Part shown: positions 1-10,310 of the stretch, one piece after another
Layout: every line of letters begins with the position of its first letter
How positions within the stretch are numbered: the stretch's first letter is position 1
Source of the DNA: Prorocentrum cordatum
Taxonomy: Eukaryota; Sar; Dinophyceae; Prorocentrales; Prorocentraceae
Length of the DNA: 64,000 nt
Direction: 5' to 3'
Assembly (NCBI GenBank): GCA_963575745.1
Contig: CAUYUJ010012603.1
Span: 382,286-446,285 of the forward strand
Made by a program: the position numbers and the translations under genes
The notes under the pieces: generated by a model
What the model saw: only the letters and a program-made list of their open reading frames with translations
Databases searched by the model: none
Told to the model about the DNA's origin: nothing

Positions 1-321
1 CCTCCTGGTGGAACCTCTGGGGCCTCCAAAATCGAGCCCCAGACCCCTCCTCGGAGCCTCCTGGGGGCCTCCTGGAACCTCCTGGGGCCTCCTGGGGCTT
101 TCTGGACCTTCTGGTACCCCCGACCCCGCCTCGGAGCCTCCTGGAGTTCTCCTGGGCCTGCTGAGGCCGCCTGGGGCCTCCTGGGGCCTCCTGGGGCTTC
201 AGAACTACATGCGCACACAGAGACACAAATCACGCCCAACACATCACACGCTAGACAAACATAACATACACACACACAACACCGACAACACACAAAAAGC
301 ACGCACCACACAAAGCACACA

Positions 322-357
<36 letters not shown>

Positions 358-425
358 CGCTCACAATCCTGGGGCCTCCTGGAGCCTCTTCTGGTATCCA
401 AGTTGGGCCTCCTGAGGCTACCTGA
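1..425. repeat. CTCCTGGGGC minisatellite with (CA)n core
   Basis: Degenerate copies of CTCCTGGGGC run through 1-200 and resume at 365-425. Between them is an A/C-rich stretch with an uninterrupted CA tract near 323-357. Open frames here are Gly/Pro/Trp-rich artefacts. The same motif, reverse complemented, appears at 2345-2465. Confidence 0.85.
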
Positions 426-547
426 GGGGCACTGGTACACACATCGCAAGGTGTGGCAACCCCACTTGCGCTCGAGTGCGACTTCGCTGTTGCATGTCAC
501 TTCTGCTTCACACCCCCCTTCAGCTTGTTGTATGAGCCTGGACACAC

Positions 548-850
548 ACGTGCCACTTGTATATATATATATATATAGATGTATACGTATATGTATATGT
601 ATATGTATATATATGTATACATGTACATATGTATATGTATGTGCGTGGGTGTGTGTACGCACACACGTGTACGTACGTACGTACAGACATACAGACATAC
701 ATACACACATACATACATACAGACAGACAGGCATGCGTACATACATACAAACACACATACCTACATGTATGCATACGTAGATTCATATATACATACACAC
801 TCCTGCATACATACATACATACATACATACATACATACATACATCCTACA
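548..850. repeat. TA and TACA microsatellite tract
   Basis: A TA-rich start (about 558-640) passes into TACA/GTAC tetranucleotide repeats ending in a clean TACA run at about 803-848. Frames of Tyr, Cys, Met and Val through here are repeat translations, not genes. Confidence 0.9.
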
Positions 851-854
851 TACC

Positions 855-896
855 TACCCCCCCCCCCCCCCCCCCCCCCCCCGCAGGGGTCTACCG
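855..896 (+). repeat. Poly-C tract followed by GCAGGGGTCTACC
   Basis: About 27 C residues are followed by GCAGGGGTCTACC. The same junction occurs in inverted orientation at 5012-5045. Both times it abuts a TACA array, so the two are copies of one element end rather than a chance similarity. Confidence 0.65.
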
Positions 897-1314
897 TTCA
901 ATATGTCGGCGTCCAAGCGAAGCGATGATGTGATGTTGCGTTCCTGTCATTGTGCTGACAGTGTATGCTAGAATTTCCGATGGCGCGGTGGCGGTGAGAT
1001 GATTGGACCCGTTGGCAGTGCGATGCGTTTGGGTTTCAGGACCCGCGGGCATTCTTTTTGAATTACAAACCTCTAGGTGCAGAAGCACGCAATGAAGAGT
1101 ACCCATGGCCGAACCCCGACGTAGTGCAGACGCACTACCTAAGTCTACGCCCATACGGCTGCCGCGGCCGATCACGCATACTGTACGTTGCGCATAATTT
1201 GTTGCGCCATGCGCACCGAAGTAACTCGAATGTCGCGTCATTGTGCCAATAGAACTCCCCGAGCAGTGCGGGCGCACTGCCCACGTCGACGCCAAAACGT
1301 CCGCCGCGGGCCGA
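897..1314. other. No gene recognised
   Basis: Ordinary-complexity sequence of about 420 bases between the poly-C element and the transposase-like relic. No convincing frame, RNA gene or repeat was found in it. Confidence 0.5.
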
Positions 1315-2246
1315 TCACGCCGTCAGCACGTCGCGCATGATGTGCTGCACCATCTCCCCCGTCTTGGCCCACATGTCGTCGTCCTTGTGCCAGTAGTCGT
1401 ACTGGGCCGAGCGGATCTTGGTGGCGAGCAGCTTGGTTCCTGCCTTGGCATTCGCGCCCCTGTGCACGCGGTCCTTGACGAAGCGCCACGCACGGTCAAT
1501 GATCTGGGTGCCGCTCTTGACCTTGAGGTGCTTGCCCGACGGGAGTACGTGCGTCTTCAGCTCGACGTACCTGGGGGGAATGAGCACCTTCTTGCCGCCG
1601 ACGTTCTTGCACTTCTTCTTGTGAACAACGAAGTCGTGAATGACTCCGGGCACACTCGATGCAGTCGAAGCCCTGGTCTATCTTCGACTCCTCCATCAAC
1701 TCTTTCTGCATCTTCAGGTCGCGGTGGTCGAACGTGTAATATCGAACTTTGAAACCAGGGAGGTGGATGAGCAAGTGCATCAATGCCTTCATCGCAGTTT
1801 TCTCGTGGCCGCCCCGCACGACCTTGCGCGCCTGGCCGACGCAGAGGTTCGGCAGGAGGTGGACGTTGATTCTGTCTTTCATCACGTAGTGCTTGATGAC
1901 ATACTTCGCCCCGTCGTTCCTTGGCACCGAGAAGAGCTGCATGGTGCAGTCGCAGGGGGGAATCTTCCGCTAAGCGAAACGGGAGGGGCAAGTTCTGGCA
2001 TGTCTTCTTGCGGAAGTTATCCAAGACGGCGTCCCTGTCCATATCGCCGCGGTACTCTGGTATGATGTCGACGAAGCGCACCAGCTTCTTCATCGGCGCT
2101 TCTGCCTCGAAGTCTATGGCCGCAAATGGGAGAGCCTCAATCGGGTCGGTGGTGCCGCTTTCGTCCACGGCGTGCACTGGAAGCGTCAGCCTGCGCATGG
2201 TCAGGTGCTTGACGATCCCGGCGGCTCTGCTCATGGCAGAATCCAT
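1315..2246 (-). pseudogene. Frameshifted transposase-like protein of a dinoflagellate-wide family
   Basis: The start is the ATG at 2246 (MDSAMSRAAGIVKHL...), 54 nt downstream of a spliced-leader relic. The frame runs through FVDIIPEYRGDMDRD to RLAE near 1970. It then needs a +1 shift to continue as IPPCDCTMQLFSVPRNDG, and a second shift near 1645 (IEC to PGVIHDFVVHKKK) to reach the TGA at 1315. The C-terminal part contains VKSGTQIIDRAWRFVKD and KIRSAQYDYWHK. These resemble the end of a DDE domain of the ISXO2/IS1595 type, where an acidic residue precedes a W..LK helix; this is a tentative family assignment. Without introns, and with a spliced leader upstream, it reads as a reverse-transcribed mRNA. 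The two frame breaks lie at a run of G and at a TGTGCCC stretch, so sequencing error is an alternative to decay. About 310 residues would result if both breaks were errors. Confidence 0.6.
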
Positions 2247-2310
2247 CGCGCCAGGGTGCGCGCGAGCCACGGGCCCGCGGTGCGCTGGGCGGCGCGGGCG
2301 AACTTCCTCT

Positions 2311-2332
2311 CTTGAGCCACAACTGATCACGG
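2311..2332 (-). other. Relict spliced-leader sequence
   Basis: On the minus strand this reads CCGT, nine altered bases, then TGGCTCAAG. It matches both ends of the 22-nt dinoflagellate spliced leader (CCGTAGCCA...TTGGCTCAAG) but has a diverged middle. It lies 64 nt upstream of the ATG at 2246 and on the same strand, as expected when a trans-spliced mRNA is copied back into the genome. Confidence 0.55.
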
Positions 2333-2344
2333 TGCGTTTGAGCA

Positions 2345-2465
2345 GCATGGGATATCCTGCTGGAGGCCCCCAAGAGGCCCCAAGAGGCTCCAAGAGGCCC
2401 CAAGAGGCCCCCAAGAGGCCCCAAGAGGCTCCAAGAGGCCCCCGAGAGGCCCCACGAGGAGATGC
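2345..2465. repeat. CCCCAAGAGG minisatellite
   Basis: About a dozen degenerate copies of a CCCCAAGAGG-type decamer. This is the complement of the 1-425 repeat and lies just upstream of the retroposed gene. Confidence 0.8.
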
Positions 2466-2559
2466 CCCCAACATGTCTCCAAGAGGCCCTCAGAGGCGCC
2501 GAACACGCCTTCACAGGCCTCCGACCCAAAGACAGCTACTTCTACTTCTACTCCTATGC

Positions 2560-2601
2560 CTACTACTACCACGAATTCGACTCTACCACTGCTACTACTA
2601 G

Positions 2602-2672
<71 letters not shown>

Positions 2673-3462
2673 AACTACTACCACTACTAACTACTACTAC
2701 TACTACTACTTCCTGGACTAATACTACTAACTACTAACTACGACGACTACGACGACTACTCACTACTAATACGACTACTACTACTACTGCTACGAACTAC
2801 GCACTACGACTAACTACTACTACTAACTACTAGACTACTACTATTACTAACTACAGCTACTACTACTAAGACTACTACTACTACTACTCTACTCTACTAC
2901 TTACCACTACTAACTACTACTACTGCTACTACTACTACTTATACCCACTACTACTAACACTACTAGTACTACTACTACTACTACCACTCTACTAACTACT
3001 ACACTACTAACTATGCTACTCACCCAGTACACTACTACTACTACTAACTCTACTACTACGACTACTACTACTACTACCACTACTAATACTACTACTACTA
3101 TTACTACTACTACTACTACCACTACTATCTACTACTACTACTACTACTTATAACTCTACTAGACCACCACTATTACTACTACTACTACTCTACTAACTAC
3201 CAACTACTACCCTACTACTACTACTACTACTACTACTACTTAACTATACTACTACTACTACACCTACTACCACCCATACCCTACTGTGCTACTACTACTA
3301 CTACTACTAACTACTGACTACTACCACTACTACCACTAACTACTACTACTATTACTACTACTAACTCTACTTACTACTACTACTACTACTACTATGCTAC
3401 TACTACTACTAACTAACTACTACTACCTACTACTACTACTACTACGACTACTACTACTATTT
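2560..3462. repeat. Long CTA/TAC trinucleotide tract
   Basis: About 900 bases of CTA repeats, interrupted by single-base changes. Thr-, Leu- and Val-rich frames are artefacts of the repeat. Confidence 0.95.
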
Positions 3463-4119
3463 TGTTGGCCTCATTTTCGCCTCCTGAGGGGGCCGCGTTT
3501 CTCTTCCTCCATAGCGGCATGCTTCGCAAGAGTTGCTGTTGTGAGATGGGCTGGTGGGGATATGCGAAGCGTAAAGAATCCAGGGGTCTCCGAGTGTTGT
3601 TTTGTCACACACGTTCGCTCTGCTCTTCAAAAACCCACGCACAGGCACGAGGCGCCCTAAAGCGACGGTGCGCGCCAAAGCCGGTTCACGGACACGCTCG
3701 GCACGTAGTAAGGAGTCTCGGTATCGTGGTCCCAGATCTTGCGGCGCGTGTTGCGCAAGGTGAAGAGCACGCGCTACTACTACTACTACGACTACTACTA
3801 CTATTTTGTTGGCCTCATTTTCGCCTCCTGAGGGGGCCGCGTTTCTCTTCCTCCATAGCGGCATGCTTCGCAAGAGTTGCTGTTGTGAGATGGGCTGGTG
3901 GGGATATGCGAAGCGTAAAGAATCCAGGGGTCTCCGAGTGTTGTTTTGTCACACACGTTCGCTCTGCTCTTCAAAAACCCACGCACAGGCACGAGGCGCC
4001 CTAAAGCGACGGTGCGCGCCAAAGCCGGTTCACGGACACGCTCGGCACGTAGTAAGGAGTCTCGGTATCGTGGTCCCAGATCTTGCGGCGCGTGTTGCGC
4101 AAGGTGAAGAGCACGCGCG
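3430..4119. repeat. 344-bp direct tandem duplication
   Basis: The stretch starting TTTGTTGGCCTCATTTTCGC at 3461 recurs essentially unchanged at 3805, giving a 344-bp period. Each unit carries a CTA/CGA microsatellite at its left edge. The first unit breaks off after GAGCACGCGC into the microsatellite. The second continues into unique sequence, so the duplication arose from the microsatellite end. Confidence 0.9.
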
Positions 4120-4246
4120 TTCCTTGCGGAATCGGCTGGTCATCGTCTGCCTTCGGGGCACTGTGGTCCACGCACCGACGGTCGCCACCGCCAACGAGTG
4201 TGTCTGGAAACTCGTCCGCGCCTGGCCTGTACATCACCGTGGTCAC
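4001..4246 (-). CDS. Unidentified terminal exon, about 81 residues
   Basis: The open frame includes MTTVMYRPGADEFPDTLVGG, then KADDDQPIPQGTRVLFTLRN and DHDTETPYYVPSVSVNRLW, ending APSL plus TAG. Composition is balanced and unlike the repeat frames around it, so it is probably real coding sequence, most likely a last exon. I do not recognise the family. The final ~40 codons and the stop lie inside the 344-bp duplicated unit, so an orphan copy of the C-terminus also sits at 3657-3775. The start is uncertain: the frame begins with a non-ATG codon and an upstream exon is likely. Confidence 0.4.
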   Translation of the reverse strand: MTTVMYRPGADEFPDTLVGGGDRRCVDHSAPKADDDQPIPQGTRVLFTLRNTRRKIWDHDTETPYYVPSVSVNRLWRAPSL

Positions 4247-4270
4247 CCTCCTGGCTGGTTTGTCCTCTTT

Positions 4271-4632
4271 CGAGGAGGAAGAGGATCTCGCCTGAGAGGT
4301 CCCCCAAAAACGGAGTCAAATGGAGGCTCCCGCCTGAGAGGTCCCAAAGAAACCCAAAGAAACCCAAGAGGAAGGCCTCTCATCCCTGCAACTGTCCCAA
4401 AAAACAAAAAAAACAAAGATCCAGAGGAGAACCACCACAGCTGCTCCAGCCTTGTTGGCAAGGGCGGCACACTCCTTTGAAGCTTTGGGTTTTTTTGTTT
4501 TTTGAGACAGTTGCAGGGATGAGAGGCCTTCCTCTTGGGTTTCTTTGGGTTTCTTTGGGACCTCTCAGGCGGGAGCCTCCATTTGACTCCGTTGTTTTGG
4601 GACCTCTCAGGCGAGATCCTCTTCCTCCTCGC
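4271..4632. repeat. Large inverted repeat with 145-bp arms
   Basis: The left arm 4271-4418 (GAGGAGGAAGAGGATCTCGC...) is matched nearly base for base by the reverse complement of 4483-4632. About 64 bases separate them. The arms include CCTGAGAGGTCCC, which is also the core of the following 42-bp tandem repeat. As RNA or single-stranded DNA this would fold into a very long hairpin. Confidence 0.85.
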
Positions 4633-4872
4633 GTTTTTTGGGGACCTCTCAGGCGGGAGCCTCTTCCTCCTCGCGTTGTTTTGGGACCTCTCAGGCGGGA
4701 GCCTCTTCCTCTTCGCGTTTTTTGGGGACCTCTCAGGCGGGAGCATCTTCCTCTTCGCGTTTTTTGGGGACCTCTCAGGCGGGAGCCTCTTCCTCTTCGC
4801 GTTTTTTGGGGACCTCTCAGGCGGGAGCCTCTTCCTCTTCGCGTTTTTTGGGGACCTCTCAGGCGGGAGCCG
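4559..4872. repeat. 42-bp tandem repeat, about 8 units
   Basis: Units of about 42 bp contain GACCTCTCAGGCGGGAGCCT then CTTCCTCTTCGCGTTTTTTG. Starts recur near 4559, 4601, 4644, 4686, 4728, 4770, 4812 and 4854. The array grows out of the right arm of the 4271-4632 hairpin. Confidence 0.9.
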
Positions 4873-4879
4873 AGGAGAC

Positions 4880-4998
4880 GAACAGTGAAGAGGAGGAGGA
4901 GGAGGAGGAGGAGGAGGAGGAAGGAGGAAGAGGAGGAGGAGGAGGAGGAGGAGGAGGGAGGAGGAGGAGGAGGAGGAGGAGGAGGAGGAGACGAACAG
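4880..4998. repeat. (GAG)n microsatellite
   Basis: A purine-only GAG/GGA tract of about 120 bases. The motif GACGAACAGTGAAGAGG occurs on both sides of it. Confidence 0.9.
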
Positions 4999-5004
4999 TG
5001 AAGA

Positions 5005-5046
5005 GGCATAATAAGGTAGACCCCTGCGGGGGGGGGGGGTACCGTA
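5005..5046 (-). repeat. Inverted copy of the poly-C/GCAGGGGTCTACC junction
   Basis: On the minus strand it reads poly-C, GCAGGGGTCTACC, TTATT. It matches 855-896 and again adjoins a TACA array. Confidence 0.65.
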
Positions 5047-6115
5047 CGTACATACATACATACATACATACATACATACATACATACATACATAAATATA
5101 TACACATATATATACTCATTCCTACATACATACCTACATACATACATACATACATAAATACATACATGCACACGCATACACACATGCATACATACATACA
5201 CACATGCAGACATGGATACATGCATGCGTCCACACATACATACACACATACATACATACACACATACATACAACCATACATACATGTATGCATGCATACA
5301 ACACACACAACCATCAATACATACATACATAGCTGCATACGTACATACGTATATACATACATACATACATACATACATATTTACATACGTACATACATAC
5401 ATACACACATACATACCTACATACATACCTACACACACATACATGCATACACACACATACATACATACATACATACATACATACATACATACATACACAC
5501 ACATACATACATACATACATACATACATACATACATACATACGTACATGCATACATACGTACATACATACATACATACACACATACACACATACACACAT
5601 ACATGCATGCATGCATGCATCCATACATACATACATACATATATATATATATATATGCATACATGCATGCATGCATACGTACACATCTGGATAGGCATAT
5701 GTGTGAACAGACATGCATACACACATACATACAAGCATACATACATGAATGTATGCATGCATACATACATACGTACATACATGGATACATGCATACACAT
5801 ACATATATGCAAACAAACATACAGCCGTACATACAAACCAACAGGCAACCAAACAGCCAAACATACATTCGTATATGCATGCGTGTATACATGCATACAC
5901 ACATACCTACATGAATACGCATATACATACATTCATACATACATTCATACCGCCAGGCATACATACATACATACATACATCAGATCACACATATAAAAAT
6001 ATACATGCATGTATGCATACATCAGATCACACATATATATATATATGTGTGTATACATATGTTTATGTACGTATGTATGTATGTATATGTATATGTGTAT
6101 CATTATCTCTCTCTC
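5047..6115. repeat. TACA tetranucleotide array, about 1 kb
   Basis: Almost continuous TACA/CATA repeats with short TA runs (5640-5660, 6030-6050), ending in (TC)n near 6105-6120. Open frames of several hundred codons through it are artefacts. Confidence 0.95.
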
Positions 6116-6140
6116 TCTCTATCTATCTTGGTTGCTTTCC

Positions 6141-7780
6141 AGCGACCCGCAGCATGTTTCTGCGGGGCCTCTGAAAGCCCTGAGATGGATCTTGCAGGAC
6201 GCAGACGCGAGACCTCCCATCATATGCTTATAGGGGGCCTACTCGGACGCCTGCTGGGAGCCTGCTGGAAGCTTCGTGGGAGTCTCTGGGACCTCTTCGG
6301 GCCTTCTTTGGAAGTCCTTTGGGTATTTTTTGTTGCCCGTCTGGGGGCCCTTCTCGGCCGTCCTGAGTTCCTCTTGGCCCGTCATGGGGGGCTGAAGCCG
6401 TTTTTGGGGGGGCCCTCTTAGGGCCCTCTCCGACCATGTTGGCATCCTCCCAGGCTCCTCCTCCTCCTCCTCGTCCTCGTCCTCCTCCTCCTCCTCCCCC
6501 TCCTCATTCTCCTCCTCTTCCTCCTCCTCCTCCTCCTCGTCCTCCTCCTCCTCCTTCTCCTCCTCCTCCTGACACGACTACCCCGGTGACGACGAGGAGA
6601 GGACAGAGAGGAGACCCCCGGGAAACCCCGAGGGAAGCAAGGAGCCCCACGGCCACGACGGCGTCCCTCTTCCCACCTCAACGCACCCATCACACGGATT
6701 GTTGTGTGTCAGAAGGAGGCGGTTGCACGCGCCCCTCTGTGGGAGGATTCGCGCAACATCACGCCCCCCAAGGGCGACTGGGTTTCTCACGCGGATCGCG
6801 TCCCAAGGGAAGTTCCTCCGACAGTCCGAAAGCCAACGTGCGTAGGCCGCCCTTCCGCCCATGGCGGTACACCTCTGACCTCGACCGTGAGACCAGGGTG
6901 TTTTGGTTACTTCCTGGCGCCCAGCAGCATGTTTCTGTGGATCCTCGGGAGGCCCTGAAATGGATCGTGCAGGACGTAGACACGAGAACTCCCATACGCT
7001 CATGGGGGCCTACTGGAGCGCGTGCTGGGAGCCTTTTGGAAGCATTGTGGCAGTCTCTGGGACCTCTCCGGGCCTTCTTTGGACATCCTTTTGGGCCTTT
7101 GTTGGTCCGTCTGCGGGCCCGTTTCGGCCGTCCCGGTTCCCTCTTGGCCCGTCATGGGGAGCTGAGCCCATCTTGGGGCCATCTTGGGGCCCTCTCCGAC
7201 CATGTAAGGATCCTCCGGTGGCCCCCTCGGGCCCCCTGGGGACTCTCTTGGGCCGTCTTGGAGCTCACACTTTGGGGCTTCTGCGTCTCTCTGATGGCAG
7301 GAGCCGGTACCGAGGGATCAGAAAACCACGTCGCTACGAACGCGTGGCTGCCACAATCCAGGTATCCCTGTGGTAGCTTTTCTGACAATCCTGATCATCC
7401 TCCTCCTCGTCCTCCTGCTCATCCTAATCATCCTGATTATCCTCCTCCTCCTCGTCCTCCTCCTCCTCCTTCTCCTCCTCCTCCTCCTCCTCCTCCTCCT
7501 CCTCCTCCTCCTCCTGTCACGACTGCCACGGTGACGACGAGAAGAGGACAGAGAGGAGACCTCCGGGAAACCCCGAGGGAAGCAAGGAGCCCCACGGCCA
7601 CGACGGCGTCCCTCTTCCCATCTCAACGCACCCATCACACGGATTGTTGTGTGTCAGAAGGACGCGGTTGCACGCGCCCCTCTGTGGGAGGATTCGCGCA
7701 ACATCACGCCCCCCAAGGGCGACTGGGTACCTCACGCGGATCGTGTCCCAGCGGGAGCTCCTCCGACAGTCCGAAAGCGT
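6141..7780. repeat. Segmental tandem duplication with two diverged units
   Basis: Block A (AGCATGTTTCTG at 6151) recurs at 6926. A CTC tract follows each copy, at about 6460-6570 and 7390-7515. Block C (CACACGGATTGTTGTGTGTC at 6691) recurs at 7636. The spacing differs (775 versus 945 bp) because 7215-7390 is extra sequence in the second unit. No reading frame is preserved in both copies, so I call no gene. Confidence 0.8.
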
Positions 7781-7904
7781 TGGCACCGCCGGTGGGCCGT
7801 TTGCACGGGTTGGGAGGGATCGAAGGCCGCAAGTCCCGGGTGACCCTGTCAAGGAGCGTGCAGAAGGCCCCGAGGACCAGGGTTCGGGGGGGGTCCGTTT
7901 AGGG

Positions 7905-7990
7905 GGGGCAGTCGAAGCGAATCCAGAGGCGGCGACGGGGACCTCCCTGGAGGCCCAAAAGAGACGAAACCCAGGGAAGGGCAACGGCAT
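7905..7990 (+). repeat. Family H dispersed repeat, copy 1
   Basis: AGTCGAAGCGAATCCAGAGG...GGAGGCCCAAAAGAGACGAA matches segments at 37561-37655, 52950-53055 and 55960-56048. The 55960 copy forms the acceptor side of an SDR intron, which hints that this family also lives in introns. Confidence 0.55.
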
Positions 7991-8021
7991 CTTCCCCTCC
8001 TCGGGCGGGTGGTAGTAAATG

Positions 8022-8180
8022 GGGTTCGGTCGGGCATGTCCTCCTACAGGCGGATACTGTAAGAGAACTAAGAAATTGACCAAACCAATTTCAAACAATC
8101 AAAGAGATCGTGCCCAGACTGTTTTTGTAACTATTTGTGAGTTTTCCTCTTGTAGAGAGACACACCCGACTTAAGGCTAT
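8022..8180. mobile_element. MITE family 2, copy a
   Basis: Terminal inverted repeats GTCGGGCATGTCCTCCTACA and, reverse complemented, TAAGTCGGGTGTGTCTCTCT. The internal GATCGTGCCCAGACTGTT is conserved with copies at 10530, 11221 and 18931. Length is about 155 bp; no coding capacity. Confidence 0.75.
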
Positions 8181-8598
8181 AACATGGGGGGTGAAGAAGA
8201 AGGACCCAAGGGGGCCCTTTCGGGCCCCTTTTGGGGGCCAGCAGGGGCCCAAAAGGTGGCCTAAAGGGCTCCATATAAGGCCCTTTTCTTCGCCCCCCAT
8301 CAAGGTCACCCGCCCATTACTACCCGCCCGATCCTCTGCAATCCTCGGCCTCGTCCTCCCCCCTCCCCTGGATGGGGTTATAGGCTGCTTCCTTCGGGCT
8401 TCGAGGGGTAAATCCCCAACTGGGCTGCTGAGTGGGGGTTAGACGGGCGCGTTCCACTACTCGCAAAGTGACTGCTTGCAAATGGCCTGGAGCCGCCATG
8501 GGGGATGCACGATGCACCACCTCGGTGCAGACATGTGCCTCTCCGACGTTTGCGGAGAGGCGCTGTGGGGAGTAGTGGAACGCGCTCGGTGAGGCATC
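8181..8598. other. No gene recognised
   Basis: GC-rich sequence with GGGCCC-rich runs (8200-8290). No frame, RNA gene or named repeat could be supported. Confidence 0.4.
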
Positions 8599-8621
8599 AT
8601 GGGGGGGGGGTCGGTTCAACG

Positions 8622-8850
8622 ATGCTGCTCCTCGGACTCCTCGGCCTCGCCGTCCTCCTCCCTGCCGGCCCCGCCGCTCTCGCCCGCGCTCTCCGCGAGC
8701 GCCTCGCCCCCCGCCCCTCCGCGAGCACCGGGCCCGGGCGCGGGGCCCCCGCCGCCCCCGCCGCGGGCCGCGCCGGGGCCGCCGAGCCCTGCGGCGCCGG
8801 CCTGGCCTCGGAGGAGGCAAAGGGTGCCCACAGCGCCTGCCCTGACCTCG
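8622..8850 (-). CDS. Possible exon, acidic C-terminal part
   Basis: One minus-strand frame has G or C at almost every third codon position. It begins after a plausible acceptor (GGTCAGGGCAG near 8850), passes through AVGTLCLLRGQAG and a Gly/Ala/Pro-rich stretch, and ends AESAGESGGAGREEDGEAEE. The other five frames lack this codon bias. The upstream side is occupied by inverted-repeat elements, the pattern seen at better-supported genes in this window. No family is recognised; a GC-rich chance frame remains possible. Confidence 0.35.
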
Positions 8851-8854
8851 GTGG

Positions 8855-9220
8855 ACGAACGAGCAACACACACCCATGCAGTCGGGGCGTTGACCTAAGG
8901 AACCCTGAATAAGGAGCGAAGCCCCTTTTTCTCATAAGTTAACCTTCGACTGGCAACCAAAAACTTCAGGATAACATTGGGCAAGGCGTGGAACAATTAA
9001 GGAACACCGAGCCCCTCCCCAACGAAAAGGGTTCCTTCTTCAGTGCCCCGACTGTACCCATAGGGGGGTCGTTGGGAGGAGGACTGGCTATGGGTATGGG
9101 TGCGGGTTGTCGGACCCTGGGGAGCGCTCCCGTTCGAGCGTGGAGCCCCATCCGACAACACGCACCCATAGCCCTCTCCGACCCCTCTATGGGTATGGGT
9201 GTGTGCTGTTGGTTCGTCAT
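8855..9220. mobile_element. Nested inverted-repeat elements (families 4 and 5)
   Basis: The outer inverted pair is ATGGGTGTGTG-TTGCTCGTTCGTC (minus, 8855-8885) and ATGGGTGTGTGCTGTTGGTT (plus, 9195-9216). Within it 8905-9050 is a copy of the family-4 element found again at 13515-13673 (shared AAGGAACACCGAGCCCCTCC). Also within it 9065-9180 is a hairpin built on GGTTGTCGGA/TCCGACAAC. Confidence 0.6.
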
Positions 9221-9227
9221 CGGTCCC

Positions 9228-9400
9228 CCTCGGGGAGGGACAGAACCCGCTTGCGCAAAACGTGGTTCAGTGAAAGCGACCTCGGGCCCAAGCCGGGCGG
9301 GCGCACGCCCAGGAAGCGGCGGCCGCGGCGCCCTCTCGAGAACCGAGAGCGGACAAGCCACCAGTCGACGTGTCAGGGTGGGGGTTCTGTCCACCTCCGC
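9228..9400. mobile_element. MITE family 3, copy 1
   Basis: Inner terminal repeats GGGACAGAACCC and GGTTCTGTCC flank the conserved core GTCGACGTGTCAGGGTGG. Other copies are at 51985, 53066 and 62114; this one is the most diverged. Confidence 0.65.
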
Positions 9401-9569
9401 TCGCCCATCTCGGGACTCCTGGGGGGCCCTCGTCGCCACCACTGGAAGCGCCTCAAGATTCAGGTCGGAACGCACCCCGGGAGAGCTCTGGGGGAGTAGC
9501 GGCACCCGTACCTTTTGGTTCTCCCGTGGCCGGCATCGGCCGCCCGCTTGGACCGCGAGGCGCTCGATG

Positions 9570-9763
9570 GAGGAACCAAACACTGCATCAGCACAAACTG
9601 TCGACGGCCCGTGCGGATTTCTGTGGATCTCCGCCGGACCCCCTTCCCGAGCGCGCGGAGCGCGCCGGGGCCGGCGCCGGAAGCGCCGCCAGGGGCTTCC
9701 CGTGCAGATCCGAGAAATCTGCGCGGAGTGTCGAAAATAGATGTCTGTGGCGTCTGTGTCCTC
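9570..9763. mobile_element. MITE family 1, copy 1
   Basis: Near-palindromic element beginning GAGGAACCAAACACTGCAT. Inner arms are GCGGATTTCT...GGATC and GATCCGAGAAATCTGCGCGG, around a GCGCGGAGCGCGCC core. Eight copies exist in the window (10961, 20866, 27094, 31955, 33685, 52568, 56991). Confidence 0.8.
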
Positions 9764-10310
9764 CGACTCGAGTCGAAGCGTGCCTTCTCGGCGCAGCGCT
9801 CCGCCGTGTAGCGGGAGTCCTCGCGGGAAGAGCCGGCACTGCATCGGGACAGCGGGTCGGCTCGCGAGGCGCGTCGAGCCGGACCGCGGCGGTGCGGGGC
9901 CGGATCCGAGGCGGAGCGGCCGCGCCAGGATGCGCAGCAGCGCCGTGCGAGCCTCGGGACGCCTCGGACCGCCCCGACACCGGAATCGGATCGACGCGGG
10001 CCGCCTCGATCGAGAGGAGGAGGAGGAGGAGGAGGAGGAGGAGGAGGAGGAGGAGGAGGAGGAGGAGGAGGAGGAGGAGGAGAAAGAGGAGGAGGAGGAG
10101 GAGGAGGAGGAGGAGGAGGAGGAGCCGACATCGACCATCGCATCGATCGGATCGAGGCGGGCCCCGCCTCGTGGGGCGCGCGCGCGCGGATGCGGACGCG
10201 CACGAGGCCCGCGCCGCCTCCGGCGTCGGGGAGCAGGCCGCGCTCCGCGCACTGCTGCCGTGGCGGCGCGCGCCAAGGGGGGGTGGCCTCGTGAAGAAAG
10301 CGGGGCTGCT
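9764..10310 (-). CDS. Possible exon pair separated by a GAG/CTC tract
   Basis: The minus-strand frame stays open for the whole stretch. It has high GC3 in two blocks: about 10290-10130 (QQCAERGLLPDAGGGAGLVR, VRIRARAPHEAG) and about 10010-9765 (CSAGSSREDSRYTAERCAEK). The middle, 10018-10122, is a pure GAG microsatellite on the plus strand. It would translate as polyproline and is more likely intronic. The lower block ends at family-1 MITE copy 1. No family is recognised, and the shared frame of the two blocks may be chance. Confidence 0.3.
10018..10122. repeat. (GAG)n microsatellite
   Basis: An uninterrupted GAG run broken by a single AAA near 10082. Confidence 0.95.

Noticed and set aside
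8-415. A collagen-like Gly/Pro protein
   Set aside because: It arises from the CTCCTGGGGC minisatellite; no signal or stable frame.
4243-5996. Open frames of 280-506 codons through the TACA and GAG tracts
   Set aside because: Composition is purely that of the tetranucleotide or trinucleotide repeat, and several frames on both strands are open at once.
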